From an uncultured Asticcacaulis sp. (GTDB lineage Bacteria; Pseudomonadota; Alphaproteobacteria; Caulobacterales; Caulobacteraceae): DNA of 6,519 nt. Where the stretch lies: NCBI GenBank assembly GCA_946482045.1, contig CAMLPZ010000244.1, positions 1-6,519 on the forward strand, given 5' to 3'. Made by a program: the position numbers and the translations under genes. Below the pieces are notes generated by a model. That model saw only the letters and a program-made list of their open reading frames with translations. It ran no database searches and was not told the origin of the DNA. This document shows, piece by piece, positions 6,345 to 6,519 of the stretch (position 1 is its first letter; each line of letters starts with the position of its first letter).

Positions 6345-6401
6345 GCTCGGAAAATCTGTGTGGATGTGCCTTTAGGCACATCCATCTGTGCAATCTGTGG
6401 A
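6345..6401 (-). repeat. Inverted-repeat element, copy B (57 nt), with perfect 10-bp hairpin core
   Basis: This copy is in reverse orientation to copy A, 88 nt away. Its arms are GCTCGGAAAATCTGTGTGG (6345-6363) and ATCTGTGCAATCTGTGGA (6384-6401). The core is a perfect stem, TGGATGTGCC (6361-6370), loop TTTA, GGCACATCCA (6375-6384). The core is longer and differs in sequence from that of copy A, although it is also a hairpin. Confidence 0.65.
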
Positions 6402-6445
6402 CATACTTCTCAAGATCGGCGCCGCGCGTACTGCGCCCAATAGAA

Positions 6446-6474
6446 GAGGGAGCGGGCCGGGAATCCGCTCCCTC
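6446..6474 (-). terminator. GC-rich hairpin, possible terminator of a minus-strand gene to the right
   Basis: GAGGGAGCGG (6446-6455) and CCGCTCCCTC (6465-6474) form a perfect 10-bp stem with a 9-nt loop. Read on the minus strand the stem is followed by TTCTATT, a weak U-rich tail. This fits a terminator for a gene entering from beyond 6519. There is no such tail on the plus strand. A structured leader for a plus-strand gene is the alternative. Confidence 0.4.
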
Positions 6475-6475
6475 C

Positions 6476-6493
6476 GTCACGGTCCACCGTGAC
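6476..6493. repeat. Second stacked hairpin
   Basis: GTCACGGT (6476-6483) and ACCGTGAC (6486-6493) form a perfect inverted repeat with only CC between, in practice a 7-bp stem with a 4-nt loop. It starts 1 nt after the preceding hairpin and ends 1 nt before the next. Confidence 0.5.
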
Positions 6494-6494
6494 A

Positions 6495-6515
6495 CCTCGC
6501 CAGGGGGTGGCGAGG
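6495..6515. repeat. Third stacked hairpin
   Basis: CCTCGCCA (6495-6502), loop GGGGG, TGGCGAGG (6508-6515) form a perfect 8-bp stem. It is the last of three hairpins separated by single nucleotides. The closing GGATTC (6514-6519) is complementary to GAATCC (6461-6466) in the loop and stem of the first hairpin, so a long-range pairing is possible. Confidence 0.5.
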
Positions 6516-6519
6516 ATTC

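Larger units (their letters stand above)
6120..6519. other. Gene-free 400-nt intergenic region rich in inverted repeats
   Basis: I find no credible coding sequence here. Short minus-strand frames (6116-6322 and 6159-6344) lack family resemblance and run through the repeat copy. The region holds the gabT control region on its left, the inverted repeat pair in the middle and the three-hairpin cluster at the right edge. The gene to the right lies outside the window. Confidence 0.7.

Noticed and set aside
6202..6405. Chromosomal replication origin
   Set aside because: There is only one perfect DnaA box, no clear AT-rich unwinding region, and no origin-linked genes; the weaker boxes mostly fall within repeat arms.

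Overview
The window looks like a GC-rich alphaproteobacterial chromosome, most likely Caulobacterales (Caulobacter/Asticcacaulis/Brevundimonas type). This is inferred from codon use and from the gene set: tandem flavin-dependent 'tryptophan halogenase' family genes with small DUF6445-type proteins, a combination I associate with TonB-receptor nutrient-uptake loci in these bacteria. No taxonomic marker is present, so the assignment is tentative. No transposase, tRNA, rRNA or CRISPR array is visible.

Positions 1-4086 hold a plus-strand cluster. It has the 3' end of one halogenase-family gene (1-207), a second full-length family member whose catalytic and nucleotide-binding motifs are degenerate (200-1711), a third with all hallmark residues intact (1742-3268), and a DUF6445-like protein (about 3397-4086). 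The first two overlap by 8 nt and the next is 30 nt downstream, so the halogenase genes look like one transcription unit. The DUF6445-like protein carries an HxD...H...R pattern that suggests a non-heme Fe(II)/2-oxoglutarate oxygenase fold.

Positions 4090-6119 are on the minus strand: a 4-aminobutyrate aminotransferase (gabT) followed after 41 nt by a second DUF6445-like gene. The two DUF6445 paralogues converge tail to tail with only 3 nt between their stop codons.

Positions 6120-6519 contain no convincing gene but are dense in structure. There is a possible gabT promoter with a TGTGATCACA palindrome, then two inverted copies of a 52-57-nt element with near-identical arms and different hairpin cores. 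A further hairpin lies between the copies, a perfect DnaA-box match sits at the edge of one copy, and three perfect hairpins are packed end to end at the right edge.

Working hypothesis: the plus-strand cluster encodes an oxidative tailoring or degradation module with an active FADH2-dependent halogenase, a catalytically incompetent paralogue that may be its partner, and putative iron oxygenases. The substrate cannot be read from the sequence. The link to gabT could be real (shared operon with the second DUF6445 gene) or incidental.
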